The notes beneath the pieces were generated by a model. It had not been told where the DNA came from and ran no database searches. It saw nothing but the letters and a program-made list of their open reading frames with translations. DNA of 46,017 nt from positions 1 to 46,017 of the forward strand of contig MGWR01000068.1 of the NCBI GenBank assembly GCA_001801085.1, read 5' to 3'. This DNA is from Gallionellales bacterium GWA2_60_142 (GTDB lineage Bacteria; Pseudomonadota; Gammaproteobacteria; Burkholderiales; Gallionellaceae). The translations under genes and the position numbers were made by a program. Shown piece after piece: positions 28,497-38,500 of the stretch (position 1 is the stretch's first letter; each line of letters opens with the position of its first letter).

Positions 28497-29753
28497 CTAC
28501 AGCGCCTTGAGTTTGCGCTGGACGAACGCCCGAAGTTCCGGGCTGAGCGTCTTGCTGTCCAGCGCCTGCTGATATGTAACCTTTGCCTCTTCGTTGCGCC
28601 GCAACGCCTGCAGGGATATCCCGCAGCCCATCAGCCATGCGCCGTTGCCCGGCTGCAACTGCAGCGCGGAGCGATAATGCGCGACCGCCTCGGCATGGAA
28701 ATTGTTGCGCTGCTGCAGCGCGGCGAGGAAAGCCAGATAGTCGGCCTTCGTTTCGCCAAAGGGCAGCGAGCGCTCCAGCGTGACCTGCGCCTCGCCCGTC
28801 GCGCCGCGCTCCACCTGCAGGCGCGCCCGCAGCATCGCGAACCCGATGTGATCGGGCTTGGCGTCCAGACGCTCCTGCAGCAGACGCTCGGCATCGCTGC
28901 CGCGCTTCTCATCCAGCAACTGCGCAACCAATGCCTGGCGGGCGGCATCGTGACCGCTGTCCAGTTGCAGCGCCGCCTGATAACTGGCGACCGCATCATT
29001 GCCGCGCCCCTGTTGCATCAACGCAATCCCCTTGCGGAACTCGGCTTCGGCCTGCTGGGCGCGGCTAACCTGTTTCATCGGAATGCTTTCGGACGCGGGG
29101 AGCGCAGTCGCCGACTGACGTTTATCGGGACGTACTCCCTGCTTCGGCGCGGCCTTGTTCGCCGACGGCGCGGCGGCAAGCGGCTTGACCGCGGCCTTAA
29201 CCTGGGGCGCCATTACCGCGGACTTGGGCGGTGCGCTTGCGGCTACTTTCGGGGTTGCCGGCAACGGCGGACGGAGTGGCGCGGCAGAGCTCGGCTTAGC
29301 CTTGTCCGGCATCGCCAACGCGGCCGGTTTCGGCGGCGCACTTGCTATCGCCGCAGGAGCCGACACCGGTTTCGGCGCGGGCGGCAACACCGGTTTCGCC
29401 GCAGGCTGCATCTGCCTTGCGGTCTGCACGGCAGCGACAGCGGAAACTGGAACGGCGACCGGCACGGCAGACTGGCTTGCGACAGCAACGGCCGATGCCG
29501 GAACGGGCATAACGGACGCGCCGGGTGCGACGAATGCGGCGGCGGTCGCTACTTGCCGAAGTTTTGCTCCGCCCGCGATGCCGCCGCGAGCCTGCCACCA
29601 CCATGCCACAGCGGACAGCAACAATACGAGCAGTAACCACGGCAGTCTGCGTGCGGGGCGGCGGTAAGAGACGGCACGCACCATATCCTGCTCCGGCTTG
29701 ACATACACACCGCGCCGTTCGAGCTGGCTCAGCACCTGGTTGATGAGACTCAT
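28497..29753 (-). CDS. mshN: MSHA biogenesis protein MshN, TPR protein
   Basis: Inner-membrane-anchored TPR protein of the MSHA pilus system. ATG 29753 (overlapping the mshM stop as ATGA) gives the family start MSLINQVLSQLERRGVY. One membrane helix follows (PWLLLVLLLSAVAWWW, about residues 39-54), then a long Ala/Pro/Lys-rich linker (about 75-240) and C-terminal TPRs (AEFRKGIALMQQGRGNDAVASYQAALQLD; later YRSALQLQPGNGAWLMG). 418 residues. Last gene of this msh block: mshE, mshG and pilin genes do not follow. Confidence 0.88.
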   Translation of the reverse strand: MSLINQVLSQLERRGVYVKPEQDMVRAVSYRRPARRLPWLLLVLLLSAVAWWWQARGGIAGGAKLRQVATAAAFVAPGASVMPVPASAVAVASQSAVPVAVPVSAVAAVQTARQMQPAAKPVLPPAPKPVSAPAAIASAPPKPAALAMPDKAKPSSAAPLRPPLPATPKVAASAPPKSAVMAPQVKAAVKPLAAAPSANKAAPKQGVRPDKRQSATALPASESIPMKQVSRAQQAEAEFRKGIALMQQGRGNDAVASYQAALQLDSGHDAARQALVAQLLDEKRGSDAERLLQERLDAKPDHIGFAMLRARLQVERGATGEAQVTLERSLPFGETKADYLAFLAALQQRNNFHAEAVAHYRSALQLQPGNGAWLMGCGISLQALRRNEEAKVTYQQALDSKTLSPELRAFVQRKLKAL

Positions 29754-30706
29754 CGCAACAGGAACCAGCCCAGCCCCAGCGAAACGACGACCGCCGCGGC
29801 CGTCAATGCCAGCGCCCAAGGCAACCAGTCGCGATGCACCTCTGGCGTATCGGCCGCGGCATCGCGGATGTGCCGCGCCCGCACCTGCTGCTGTCCCTCG
29901 CTGTAGGCCAGCATCAGAGCCTTATGCGCAACGATATTGACCAGCCTCGGCGTGCCCCGCGTGATGCGGTGCAGCTTGGACACGGCCACCCTGCCGAACA
30001 GCGCATCGCCAGAATAAGACGCAATGGAAAGACGATGATGCAGGTAGCGCTCCAGTTCGTCGCGCTCCATCCCGCGCAACTCGTACTGGAAACTGATGCG
30101 CTGGCGCAACTGGCGCACCGAATGATGCTGCAACCGCTCGTTCAGTTCCGGCTGGCCGAACAGCACCACTTGCAGCAACTTGCTCTTCTCCGTTTCGAGA
30201 TTGGTGAGCAGCCGCAACACCTCCAGGCTCTCCAGCGGCATCGCCTGCGCCTCGTCCAGACATACCAGCGCATGCTGCCCCTTGCGGGCGCATTCCAGCA
30301 GCGCGAACGTCAATCCTTTCAGCAACTGATGCTGGTCGGCATCCTTTTCCATCGGCACGCGGAACTCGTCGGCGAGGGCAAGCAGCAGGCTGCGCGGTTC
30401 GAGATAGGGATTGGGGATGTAGGCGGTGACGAAACGCGCCGAGGCAGCGACGGGAGCCTCGTGGTCCTGTGTGCCGATCGCGGTGGTGGAGCGCACATCC
30501 TGATTCAGCGCGGCAAGGAACTTTCGGCACAGCAGCGTCTTGCCGTAACCCACCTCGCCGGTGATCTTGATGAAGCCCTCGCCGCTGCGTGCGGCCACCA
30601 GCAAGGTATTGAGCGCCTCCTGATAGCTGCTGCAACTGAAAAAGAAACTAGTGTCGGGGGTCAGTCCGAACGGAGGCTGGCGCAACCCGAAGTGTTCGAG
30701 ATACAT
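29750..30706 (-). CDS. mshM: MSHA biogenesis protein MshM, ExeA-like AAA ATPase
   Basis: AAA ATPase of the ExeA/GspA family, thought to help secretin or peptidoglycan-related assembly. It begins MYLEHFGLRQPPFGLTPDTSFFF, followed by Walker A GEVGYGKT, Walker B ALVCLDEAQAM and the sensor-like VVLFGQPELNERL. A single C-terminal membrane helix (LPWALALTAAAVVVSLGLGWFLL) places the ATPase in the cytoplasm without a peptidoglycan-binding tail. ATG 30706 lies just after the mshL stop (30708). Confidence 0.9.
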   Translation of the reverse strand: MYLEHFGLRQPPFGLTPDTSFFFSCSSYQEALNTLLVAARSGEGFIKITGEVGYGKTLLCRKFLAALNQDVRSTTAIGTQDHEAPVAASARFVTAYIPNPYLEPRSLLLALADEFRVPMEKDADQHQLLKGLTFALLECARKGQHALVCLDEAQAMPLESLEVLRLLTNLETEKSKLLQVVLFGQPELNERLQHHSVRQLRQRISFQYELRGMERDELERYLHHRLSIASYSGDALFGRVAVSKLHRITRGTPRLVNIVAHKALMLAYSEGQQQVRARHIRDAAADTPEVHRDWLPWALALTAAAVVVSLGLGWFLLR

Positions 30707-30707
30707 A

Positions 30708-32411
30708 TCAAGGCCTGCCGCCCTGCCCGGACAAGCCGCCAACCCTGTCGCGACTTCCGGTGATGTCCTGCGACCAGTCCTTGTCGTTGTCCACCACGGT
30801 CGGCTTCAGCAGAATCACCAATTCGCGCTTCTCGCTGGTCTTGCTGGTCTGCCCAAACACCTGCTTCGGCATGCCGGGCAGGCCGGACTGATCGCTGATC
30901 GTCGCCTGGCGCATCAGGCCACCGATCGCGACAATCTGCCCGTCGCGCGCACGCACGATGCTATCGGTCTCGGAAACCGAACTGGAGGCCAGCGGCAGAT
31001 TGTAGGTTCCGACCCCCGTGCCGAGATTCAGCGTCTTGTTCACCGTCGAAACCGTACTCACCGAAGGATGGACATGCAGGATGATCTCGTTGTTCTGGTC
31101 GATGCGCGGCGTCACGTCCAGCGCGATGCCGGAGAAGAACGGCTGCACCTTGACCGTCGGAGCGGTTCCGGCGACATTCGCCGTTGCCTGCGTGCCGCCC
31201 GATATCTCGGTAACGAAAAATTCGTCGGTGCCCACCTTGAGCACCGCCTTCTGGTTATTCAACGTCGCGATGCGCGGGCTGGACAGCACATGCACGTTGC
31301 CCTGAGATTCGAGAAAGCTCAACAAGGCCGCGAAGTTGCTGGTCTGGAACGCCAGTCCGAACAATGAGCCCGCCGCCTGACCTGCCGCAGTCGCAGCCAA
31401 CGACAGATCAGTCCCCGGCGTAGAGGTCACCGCACCGTTCGTCATCGAACCATTCATGGAGAGAGTAGCTCCCGGAGACAGTTGCCCAATCGAAGTCCGG
31501 CTGTTCGGATTATTCTTGAACGCGCCCCAGTTCACCCCGGACTGAAAGCCAACATTCAACTGCACCTCGATGATCTTCGCCTCCAGTATCACCTGACGCT
31601 CGATGGAAATCTGCGAAGCCTTGAGATAGGCCGCGACATTCTTCAGCTCGTCCGGCATCGCGCGCACCACGATCACGCCGGACATCGGGCTGATCACGAC
31701 GCTGCGCCCGTCCTCTTTGCCGACGAGGATGCTCAGCGAGTTCGACAGCTCATCCCAGAAATCGCTTGAGGTCGTCGTGGTGATCTTGCTGCTGTTGTCG
31801 TTTCCACGCTCGAACTTGAGAGCCTTATCGCCACCGCCCACGATAGTCGCGCCCTGATTGGTCGCCGCCCCCGTACCTGTCGAGCCGGACGAACTGTCGG
31901 ACAGCGCACTGGATGTCACCCTGACCGAAGAAGTGCCGGCCCGGCTTCCTGTCAGGTAGTTGACCTGAAAAATTCGCGTCTGCATTGTCAGCGGCTGGAC
32001 ATATATCCGATCGCCACTCATCTTGTAGTCGTAGCCGTACATCTCGCGGATCGCTTCCAGCGCCTCGAACACGGTAACGTCTTTCAGATTGAGCGAGATG
32101 CTGCCTTCGACTTCGGGGTGCAGCAACATGCTGTAGCGCGTGCCGGAAACGATGGCCATGAACACTTGCTGCACGGGGGTGGCGCTGACGACCAGATCGA
32201 AGCGTGGCTCCAGCGGCTTGTCTTCAACCGCCGGCATCTCGACGCTGAGAGGCGGCAACAGGGCGTTGTTGACTTCGGCAGGCTGGACGCTCTGTTGAAC
32301 AGCCTGATTCATCTCGCGCTGGATGGTTTCCGCCGCGTGATTACGGCTATTGGGCGTCGCGCAGCCCGCAAGCAGCACCACAGCGCTCAGCACACCCAGC
32401 AAAACTCTCAT
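30708..32411 (-). CDS. mshL: MSHA/type IV pilus secretin MshL
   Basis: Outer-membrane pore for the pilus. Lipoprotein signal VLLAGC at the N-terminus; a secretin/TonB short N-terminal domain (FDLVVSATPVQQVFMAIV; VEGSISLNLKDVTVFEALEAIREMYGYDY); a Ser/Gly/Thr-rich region; N-type domains; and the secretin core with VHVLSSPRIATLNNQKAVLKVG, IALDVTPRID and ILLKPTVV near the end. 567 residues from ATG 32411, preceded by GGGGAGAG. The stop abuts mshM. Confidence 0.93.
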   Translation of the reverse strand: MRVLLGVLSAVVLLAGCATPNSRNHAAETIQREMNQAVQQSVQPAEVNNALLPPLSVEMPAVEDKPLEPRFDLVVSATPVQQVFMAIVSGTRYSMLLHPEVEGSISLNLKDVTVFEALEAIREMYGYDYKMSGDRIYVQPLTMQTRIFQVNYLTGSRAGTSSVRVTSSALSDSSSGSTGTGAATNQGATIVGGGDKALKFERGNDNSSKITTTTSSDFWDELSNSLSILVGKEDGRSVVISPMSGVIVVRAMPDELKNVAAYLKASQISIERQVILEAKIIEVQLNVGFQSGVNWGAFKNNPNSRTSIGQLSPGATLSMNGSMTNGAVTSTPGTDLSLAATAAGQAAGSLFGLAFQTSNFAALLSFLESQGNVHVLSSPRIATLNNQKAVLKVGTDEFFVTEISGGTQATANVAGTAPTVKVQPFFSGIALDVTPRIDQNNEIILHVHPSVSTVSTVNKTLNLGTGVGTYNLPLASSSVSETDSIVRARDGQIVAIGGLMRQATISDQSGLPGMPKQVFGQTSKTSEKRELVILLKPTVVDNDKDWSQDITGSRDRVGGLSGQGGRP

Positions 32412-32468
32412 CAACTCTCCCCAAATCCGGACGGCCGGCCCAATCGACCCGCCAGCCCGATCAGGGCG

Positions 32469-32831
32469 TCACGGTTCGGATCGAACTACTTTTTTCGATA
32501 TCGACACGCCGGGAAACAAAGTCATCGTCCGTTTCCCTCGCGCGCCTTGCAAAATTACACCGATGTCACTCACTTCAATCAGCCTAACATCGCCATATTT
32601 ACCCCCCAATTCGATTATTTGCCCATCGATGATCGCCGCGCTGCGTTTTTTGGAGACGATGACAGACTGCAAACCGACCGGCTTCGCGGGCTCGGAAACG
32701 GGCAGATCGGAAGGTGCCATGACGCTCGCCGGCGGACGGGTCGGATCCGGCAAATCGTCGGCCAGCACGGGAGCGCCCGGCAGCAGCAACATTGCCGCAC
32801 CGCCGAGACAGGCGGACAGGAAACGAGTCAT
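32469..32831 (-). CDS. mshK: MSHA biogenesis protein MshK
   Basis: Short secreted protein of 120 residues with a signal peptide (MTRFLSACLGGAAMLLLPGAPVLA) followed by DLPDPTRPP, the hallmark shared with PilP/GspC-like and MshK proteins. The rest is one small beta domain (LQSVIVSKKRSAAIIDGQII; MTLFPGVSI). Thought to link the inner-membrane platform with the secretin. ATG 32831 is chosen since it gives the clean signal peptide; it lies 11 bases after the mshJ stop. Confidence 0.85.
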   Translation of the reverse strand: MTRFLSACLGGAAMLLLPGAPVLADDLPDPTRPPASVMAPSDLPVSEPAKPVGLQSVIVSKKRSAAIIDGQIIELGGKYGDVRLIEVSDIGVILQGARGKRTMTLFPGVSISKKVVRSEP

Positions 32832-32842
32832 GGAAAATCTTG

Positions 32843-33520
32843 CTAGATGGTCAGCCACGTCTGATCCAGGCTCAATGTGTACACCGTAAATATCAGCACG
32901 GCGTCCGGATAAGTATCCACGCTGAGACTGACATCCCCCCAGTACATCCTCTCCGGCAGATTCTCCAAAGCACTGGCGTAACCCAGCAGATCCAGATAAC
33001 GTCCGCGCACCGTGATCTGCACGCCATGCCTGAATATCTGCTGCTGTCCATCGGCGGCGACTGGCTGCACGGCTTCACCCGCTGGCGGCGCTTCGATCAG
33101 CGGACCAAGCGGCAAGGTCTTGAGCTCGACCAGCTGCACCCCCTGGTTATCGCGCAGCACCCGCCCCAGCACTTCGGCCATTTGGCCCGGCGCAACGAGA
33201 TGCTCGCGACGCCCTTCCAGATAATCCTCCTGCTCCCGCAATTGCCGGCGGAGCTGCTCCACGCGCACGCGCATAGGAGAGTGCTCGTCGTCTTGCCGCG
33301 CCTGCAACAGACCCTGCATCTGCGCCTGCAGTTCTTTCGAGCGCTCCTGCTGCTGGACCACCTGATCGGTGAGCGTTTTCCGCTTCGCATGCAGCGGCGC
33401 CAGCAACACTTCGCTGACCAAGGCCACCAGCACCATCGCGCACGCGGCGAACATGATCGCGCGTTCGCGCAACGACAACGCATCGACTTTGTCGCGAGCA
33501 ATGATCCAATAGCGCTTCAT
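32843..33520 (-). CDS. mshJ: MSHA biogenesis protein MshJ (PilO-like)
   Basis: Bitopic inner-membrane protein of 225 residues in PilO position. A short cytoplasmic start (MKRYWIIARDKVDALSLRERA), one membrane helix (about 21-42), a long coiled coil (KTLTDQVVQQQERSKELQAQMQ) and a periplasmic ferredoxin-like domain (GVQITVRGRYLDLLGYASALENLP). The start overlaps the upstream PilN-like gene by 4 bases. Confidence 0.87.
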   Translation of the reverse strand: MKRYWIIARDKVDALSLRERAIMFAACAMVLVALVSEVLLAPLHAKRKTLTDQVVQQQERSKELQAQMQGLLQARQDDEHSPMRVRVEQLRRQLREQEDYLEGRREHLVAPGQMAEVLGRVLRDNQGVQLVELKTLPLGPLIEAPPAGEAVQPVAADGQQQIFRHGVQITVRGRYLDLLGYASALENLPERMYWGDVSLSVDTYPDAVLIFTVYTLSLDQTWLTI

Positions 33521-34140
33521 TCCTTCACCTCCGCCACACTGGAACGCAACACGAACTCGACATAACGCGGCACGGCTCCCGACTTGTCGGCCTTGGGCTG
33601 CTGCATCTGCAGCGCGGCGAAGTTCTTGCCCTGCATGACAGCCTCACGGCGCAGACGCTGGATATACTGCGGCAACAGATCCGGATGCGTGACCGCACCG
33701 CTCAAAACGAGCTGGGTTCCGTCGCCGCTTACGCTGAAACCGGTCAGCCACAACCCCGGCACCACCTGACGCGAAAAGGCGCGCATATATTCGGAATAGC
33801 CGGCGCTGTTGCCCAGCCCCCCCGTTTTGAGCGCATCGACCAGCCCGCTCTGCTCTTTCGCCTGCTGCTCCAGATTTTGAATCTCATCCAGCAAAGCCTG
33901 ATTGCTGCGCTGCGGGGAAAAATCTGCGACCTGCTTGCTTAGCGCCAATTGCTGGCCATCGAATCGCCGCATGTTTTCCACGGACTGGAGTTCCAATTGC
34001 TGGACCTGATAGTGAGCATAGCCATACATGCCCGCCGCCCCGACTACGATCAGCCCCAGCCCCTGCAATATCGTGGCAAGGGAAAACTGCTTGCGCTGCC
34101 GGACGAACGACGGGTCAAACAAATTGATCTGCTGGCTCAT
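33517..34140 (-). CDS. PilN-like MSHA biogenesis protein (MshI2)
   Basis: 207 residues beginning MSQQINLFDPSF, the N-terminal peptide that in PilN docks onto PilM. One membrane helix (ILQGLGLIVVGAAGMYGYAHY), a coiled coil and a periplasmic PilN-type domain with VPGLWLTGFSVSGDGTQLVL follow. The start overlaps the MshI gene by 4 bases. It completes a PilM-PilN-PilO-like trio with MshI and MshJ. Confidence 0.88.
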   Translation of the reverse strand: MSQQINLFDPSFVRQRKQFSLATILQGLGLIVVGAAGMYGYAHYQVQQLELQSVENMRRFDGQQLALSKQVADFSPQRSNQALLDEIQNLEQQAKEQSGLVDALKTGGLGNSAGYSEYMRAFSRQVVPGLWLTGFSVSGDGTQLVLSGAVTHPDLLPQYIQRLRREAVMQGKNFAALQMQQPKADKSGAVPRYVEFVLRSSVAEVKE

Positions 34141-35096
34141 TGCCGCCCTCCCGCTTGGCGCAACGCCGCCCCCAGCGTCGACAAGGACTTGGCGACGAAT
34201 TCGCTATCGTCCAGCTCCCCGATCGCGCTGATATCCATCGCCTGCGACAAATCGAGTTTCTCCACGCGAGCATCGCTGACCGAGGTCAGAAACTCGACCA
34301 GACGAGTGTCATCCGGCACACTCACCAGCACCCGGCTTATCGGAAGATGATTGAACTGGCGATCGAAATAGTCCAAGGAGCGCTGCAACTCCAGTTCGAT
34401 ACGTCCATGAGCCTGCTCGCGCAGATGATCGCTCGCATCGCGCAACTGGCCGATACCGACCTCGATGCGTCGCGCCAGATACAACTCTCCGCCCGAAGTG
34501 AACGTCAGCAGCCCGCCGTGATCGTCGAACGCGAGCAACGCCAGCGCCCGCCCTTCCTGCTCGAACAACATCGCGATGTTGCGCTGCGCCATTTCCGGAA
34601 TATCGATTACGGCCAACTCCACGCCGGCCTGATGGAACATTTCGACGCGCTTCCTGACGATGTCGTTGGCGGCGCTGACCGTATAAACGGATTGCGCCCG
34701 ATCCGAGCCGCCGAATTTGCCGGACGGTATCCGCAGCACATCGATCATCGCATCCTCGACGGGATAGAGCAGATTGTCCTTGATTTTCCAGCGTATCGCC
34801 GTCTTCAACTCTTCGGGAGGAACATTCGGCGCTTCCACCAGCGACAACTGGTATTCGCCCGGCGACAGCAGCGTGATGCAACCCTTGGTATCGAGGTGGG
34901 CACTGCGACGCAACTTGTCGAGCGCAGCTGTTGAAACGCTTTCCATCGGATGAAATTCGCAACGCAACACGCACGGCATACCGCCAACCGACTTGACTTT
35001 CGCCAGATAGATGCCGTCCGTATCCAGACCGATAGCAAGCTTGCCATCGACATGGTTTTTTGACTTGAACAGCTTGGAGATAAACGAGATTCCCAT
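34137..35096 (-). CDS. mshI: MSHA biogenesis protein MshI (PilM-like)
   Basis: Cytoplasmic actin-fold protein of 319 residues, counterpart of PilM. Begins MGISFISKLFKSK; the nucleotide-fold segments are KLAIGLDTDGIYLAKV, MFHQAGVELAVIDIPEMAQRN and GRALALLAFDDHGGLLTF. No ribosome site is visible before ATG 35096 and a good promoter ends only about 5-10 bases upstream, so the message may be almost leaderless. First gene of the seven-gene msh block. Confidence 0.87.
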   Translation of the reverse strand: MGISFISKLFKSKNHVDGKLAIGLDTDGIYLAKVKSVGGMPCVLRCEFHPMESVSTAALDKLRRSAHLDTKGCITLLSPGEYQLSLVEAPNVPPEELKTAIRWKIKDNLLYPVEDAMIDVLRIPSGKFGGSDRAQSVYTVSAANDIVRKRVEMFHQAGVELAVIDIPEMAQRNIAMLFEQEGRALALLAFDDHGGLLTFTSGGELYLARRIEVGIGQLRDASDHLREQAHGRIELELQRSLDYFDRQFNHLPISRVLVSVPDDTRLVEFLTSVSDARVEKLDLSQAMDISAIGELDDSEFVAKSLSTLGAALRQAGGRQ

Positions 35097-35106
35097 AATT
35101 GGCGCG

Positions 35107-35135
35107 AAGTTAATTCAACAACCCATTGTTGTCAA
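35107..35135 (-). promoter_or_regulatory. promoter of the mshI-mshN block with overlapping inverted repeat
   Basis: Minus strand: -35 TTGACA (35135-35130), 17-base spacer, -10 TAACTT (35112-35107). The inverted repeat CAACAA-CCCA-TTGTTG (35116-35131) covers the spacer and part of the -35 and could be an operator. Confidence 0.4.
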
Positions 35136-35227
35136 TGAATTTTTTAATTACATCACAACCTAAAGCCTTCTGAAATACTGCCGATAACCCGCAACTCAAA
35201 ATCACCAATACCCAATGTAATCAAAAA

Positions 35228-35264
35228 CAAAGCCGCAGATGCGCTCAGGCGCATTGCGGCTTTG
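35228..35264 (-). terminator. Rho-independent terminator after mshQ and the hairpin array
   Basis: Arms CAAAGCCGC / GCGGCTTTG, extended by ATGCGC/GCGCAT with one bulged base, around a 4-base loop. On the minus strand it is followed by TTTTTGA. It lies about 235 bases beyond the mshQ stop, so the message would include the hairpins at 35337-35509. Confidence 0.75.
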
Positions 35265-35336
35265 TTTGTAGCCCAGCGTCCTGCATTGCAGGTCAAGAGG
35301 CCAAGCTGACATTGAAATTACTGAGGCACGCTGTAA

Positions 35337-35509
35337 ATCAATAGTTTTAGTTTCGGCATAACATGCTGCGCATGTGAGCCTTCACTGAAACTACTAAAAC
35401 GGCAAAGCCGATGCGTAGTTTTGACTGGCGTCGAAACTACTAAGATGTTTCATCTCAGTAGTTTTGGCTACCGCCGAAACTATTGATACGCTTTGCGCAT
35501 CAATAGTTT
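35337..35509 (-). repeat. tandem array of three related hairpins plus flanking half-units, 3' of mshQ
   Basis: Minus-strand units share outer arms AAACTA(C/T)...(G/A)TAGTTT but differ inside. Unit 1 (35509-35477) pairs 11+1+3 bases around AAA. Unit 2 (35464-35434) pairs 8+1+5 around AAA. Unit 3 (35421-35388) has 7-base outer arms and CGGC/GCCG around TTT. Units 1 and 2 are joined, and 2 and 3 are joined, by similar 11-12 base linkers. The single non-Watson-Crick position in units 1 and 2 is G-T on this strand. A half-unit with the arm of unit 1 recurs at 35337-35347, and an inverted hairpin (ACATG/CATGT) lies at 35361-35375. The mshQ stop is inside unit 1. Confidence 0.8.
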
Positions 35510-38500
35510 TCTCGCAAATAGATAAACTCGTTGTTGCCCTTGTACACGCCGAAGGTCGCGCGCGCGGTCGGGTTGGAAACGACACCGCCTCCCCATGCAA
35601 ATTGCAACCATGTCGGCACACTCCCCGTCACCGTCACCGCTCCCACATTACCCGCGCCGGGTGCCTGGAGCCACAGATTAAAGTCACCCGAAAACCCTGT
35701 GCCTGGCGTTGCGCCCTCATTGAATCGCAGCCCTACCGGCCCCGCAACAGCACAGCCTGCGCCACTTAAACCGGGACTGGCGCTATCCTGCACACAAGTA
35801 ACCGGCAAAGCACTGAGCGCCACGCTCACCGCATTGCCTGCCCCCAGCGTCACATCGCCGGAGCAAGTATCTGCATTGTTGGTCACCCAACCGTTGCCGC
35901 TCCAGTGCTGGACACGGAAAGGGACGGGCAGGCTGAGCAACTCCGAGCCATGCGCATTGCCGAGTTTGGCGCGACCGCTGCGAATATCAGCCGTGCCTTC
36001 CGCATGCCCTGAAGAACTGACGGGAGTTGGATCTGCATTCGTCGCTCGCATAGAGAGCGTGAGTGGCGCAGTTTCCGGAATGGCGACTGCATAGGTCACA
36101 TTTGCACTACCCACCCCATTGGCAAAATTCGCCGCCGGAATGGTATTGCTTGCAAGACCGGTCGCCACACCGGCATTGGAAAGCGTGGTGAGATAGGCAT
36201 TGGCGGCTCCCGCATAGTTAGCCGTGTTCGTCGCATCCGTCGCATCCCCGCCAAAACGCTTCGCCTTCACGGTCACCGTAAACGGCTGCCCCGCTTTAGC
36301 CGGGGCGATTGAGCCTGCATAGGTGAAGGTGGCACAACCCGGCGTCACTGTCGTATCGAAATACCCCGGCTGAAAACGCCCCACATTGGTCTGCGTTCCC
36401 GTTACTGGGGCAGTCGACATATCCCAACCCAGATAGACCGACAGACTGGCTTTCAGATCTATCGTGCCCACCTCGTCCCAAGTCAGTGAGTTGTTGGACA
36501 CGCCATTGGTAAAGGCGGCAGCCGCTTGATTGATCGCCGTCGCATTACCCAAGGCAGGCAGCGGATTGGATGAAGACAAAGTCACCGTGCCGTTAAAGTT
36601 AAGGGTGGCGGCTGGCGTTGCGCACGCGTTCATAGCGGTCACGCTGACATTGAACGCCTGCCCCGCGACGAGCGGCGCAGCGGGAATGCCACTAAAGGCG
36701 AAGCTGGCGGGTGCAGCGATGAATATGCCGCTACCTGGTGCCATTGTCATTGTCGCCCCTGTGGGTGCAGTGCCATTTGCCGTCAAGGTGAGTTTCCCCG
36801 CATCGGCATAACTCAAAACCAATGTCGCCGCGCCAACATTATTGAATGTCAACGTGTGCGTCGTCGCTGCGGTGGTAATGGTGGCAAGGTTAGAGCCAGA
36901 CAACACATTGATAGATTGCGTGCCGCTGGCAGGATTGGTGTAAGCAAAACTCAAATTCACAGGCTGCGTCACATTCTGGTAGGCAGGCACACAACGTCCC
37001 GTACCGGGGGCAGTCTGCACCGCCTCGATGGTGGCGGTCGCACTGCTGCACGAAGTGTGATTCGGTACGGTAACGATAAAGCCGGAATCGCTGAATGTTA
37101 TCGCGCATGGCGTCAGTGAAGTCGGATCAGATGTATTCACACAGGTCGTCGGCGTTGCATCGGTCGCCGCCGGAACCGAGACTGCGCTTAGCGTCGCCGA
37201 ACCCGTGGTTGACTGCTGGACGCTGGCCGCGCTGTTGATGCCCGTGGCATCTATCGCAAAAGTCTGTCCGCCCGGCGTGAGGGTGACGTTCACTCCACCC
37301 GTGTAAAGCGTACAGGGGCTCAAATTGTCCGCACACGCTTTGATAGTGACCGTCTCCGCGCTGCACGTCAGGCCGCCGCCATCGTGATCGATCTGGATAT
37401 GGTGGGGGCCGGCTACCCCTACCGTATAGGTCACCGTGATCGGCATGTGGTCCACGCTAGCGGTAGTCGCGCCACCAGCCGTTCCCGGCTTTTGGGAAGC
37501 AAGAGCCGCACCGAAATTGCCCAAGTTGATGTCGTCAGGCGTCCACGTTCCGCCCCAAAGATCAGTAGCTCCGCCGTGCGCCTCGGTGGTCTCCGTAGTG
37601 GGATAGAAAGTCGCCGTGGAACGATCCGTCGCTTGTATCGTGGCAGTGCCGGCCACATCCTTGACCAGTCGCATCGCCGCATCCTGCAGCCTGTTGGCAG
37701 TCCCGGCCCGGCGCTCGACATTGACCGTAATGCCGGTAATGGTCGCCCCTGCAGGAATGGCGAAGCCATAGCTAGAGCAGCGAAGATATTGGCTTACCTG
37801 CCCATCATTAAGCGACCTCGTTGCATAAGAAGCATTGTTCGAAATCGCCCTAGTCGGCTGCGACCACGCCAGCGTGCTGCCGTTGCTCCCGTCACTCGCG
37901 CAAGTGCCGGGACTGAGCGTCACCGAAACGGGGCCGCCCGCCGGGCAGGGATCGCTACCCGTTACGGTAAACCCATGCGGACAAGTGACCGCTGTACCTG
38001 CGAGGTTGTAATAGGTGTTGCCGCTTGGCGTCAGCGGCGTCGCCGGGGAGTTATAGGTAACCGTGTTGCCGGTCGCGGAGGCGTTAAACGTCCCAACCCA
38101 TCCCTGTGCGGATTGCGAAAAAATCAGACTTGAATTGACACCTTGCGTCCAGGTCGAGGTCGCGTCGCCGTTGCCGTCCAGATATTGCAGTGTCACCGTG
38201 CCATTGTTGGTCACCGTCCCGCCTGCCTGAACTTCCACGAAAGAGTTCGGCGCATTGACGGTTCCGTTTATGACCACATTCGAAGTGTTGTTGTTATCCA
38301 CCCGAATAAGGCGATTGCCGTTAGTTTGGGCAGTCCCTGTGATAATCCCATCTATGGTCAATGTGGCGGGATTCTGATCACCTACCCGAATCTCGCTTTG
38401 CAGCGTCAGGTTGAGATTTGAACCCGCGGGAATGGTGGTATTGGCATCGATCTGGATTCGTCCGATATCAATAATCGTCCCCATGCCGGAAAGGGTCTGA

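Noticed and set aside
35337..35509. Integron attC sites or CRISPR repeats
   Set aside because: attC needs RYYYAAC/GTTRRRY core sites, which are not present; CRISPR needs constant repeats with variable spacers, whereas here the interior of each hairpin varies while the linkers are similar. No integrase or cas gene is nearby.
35394..35621. 75-codon minus-strand open frame across the mshQ end and hairpin array
   Set aside because: It overlaps mshQ in another frame and the hairpin units; no domain or start context.
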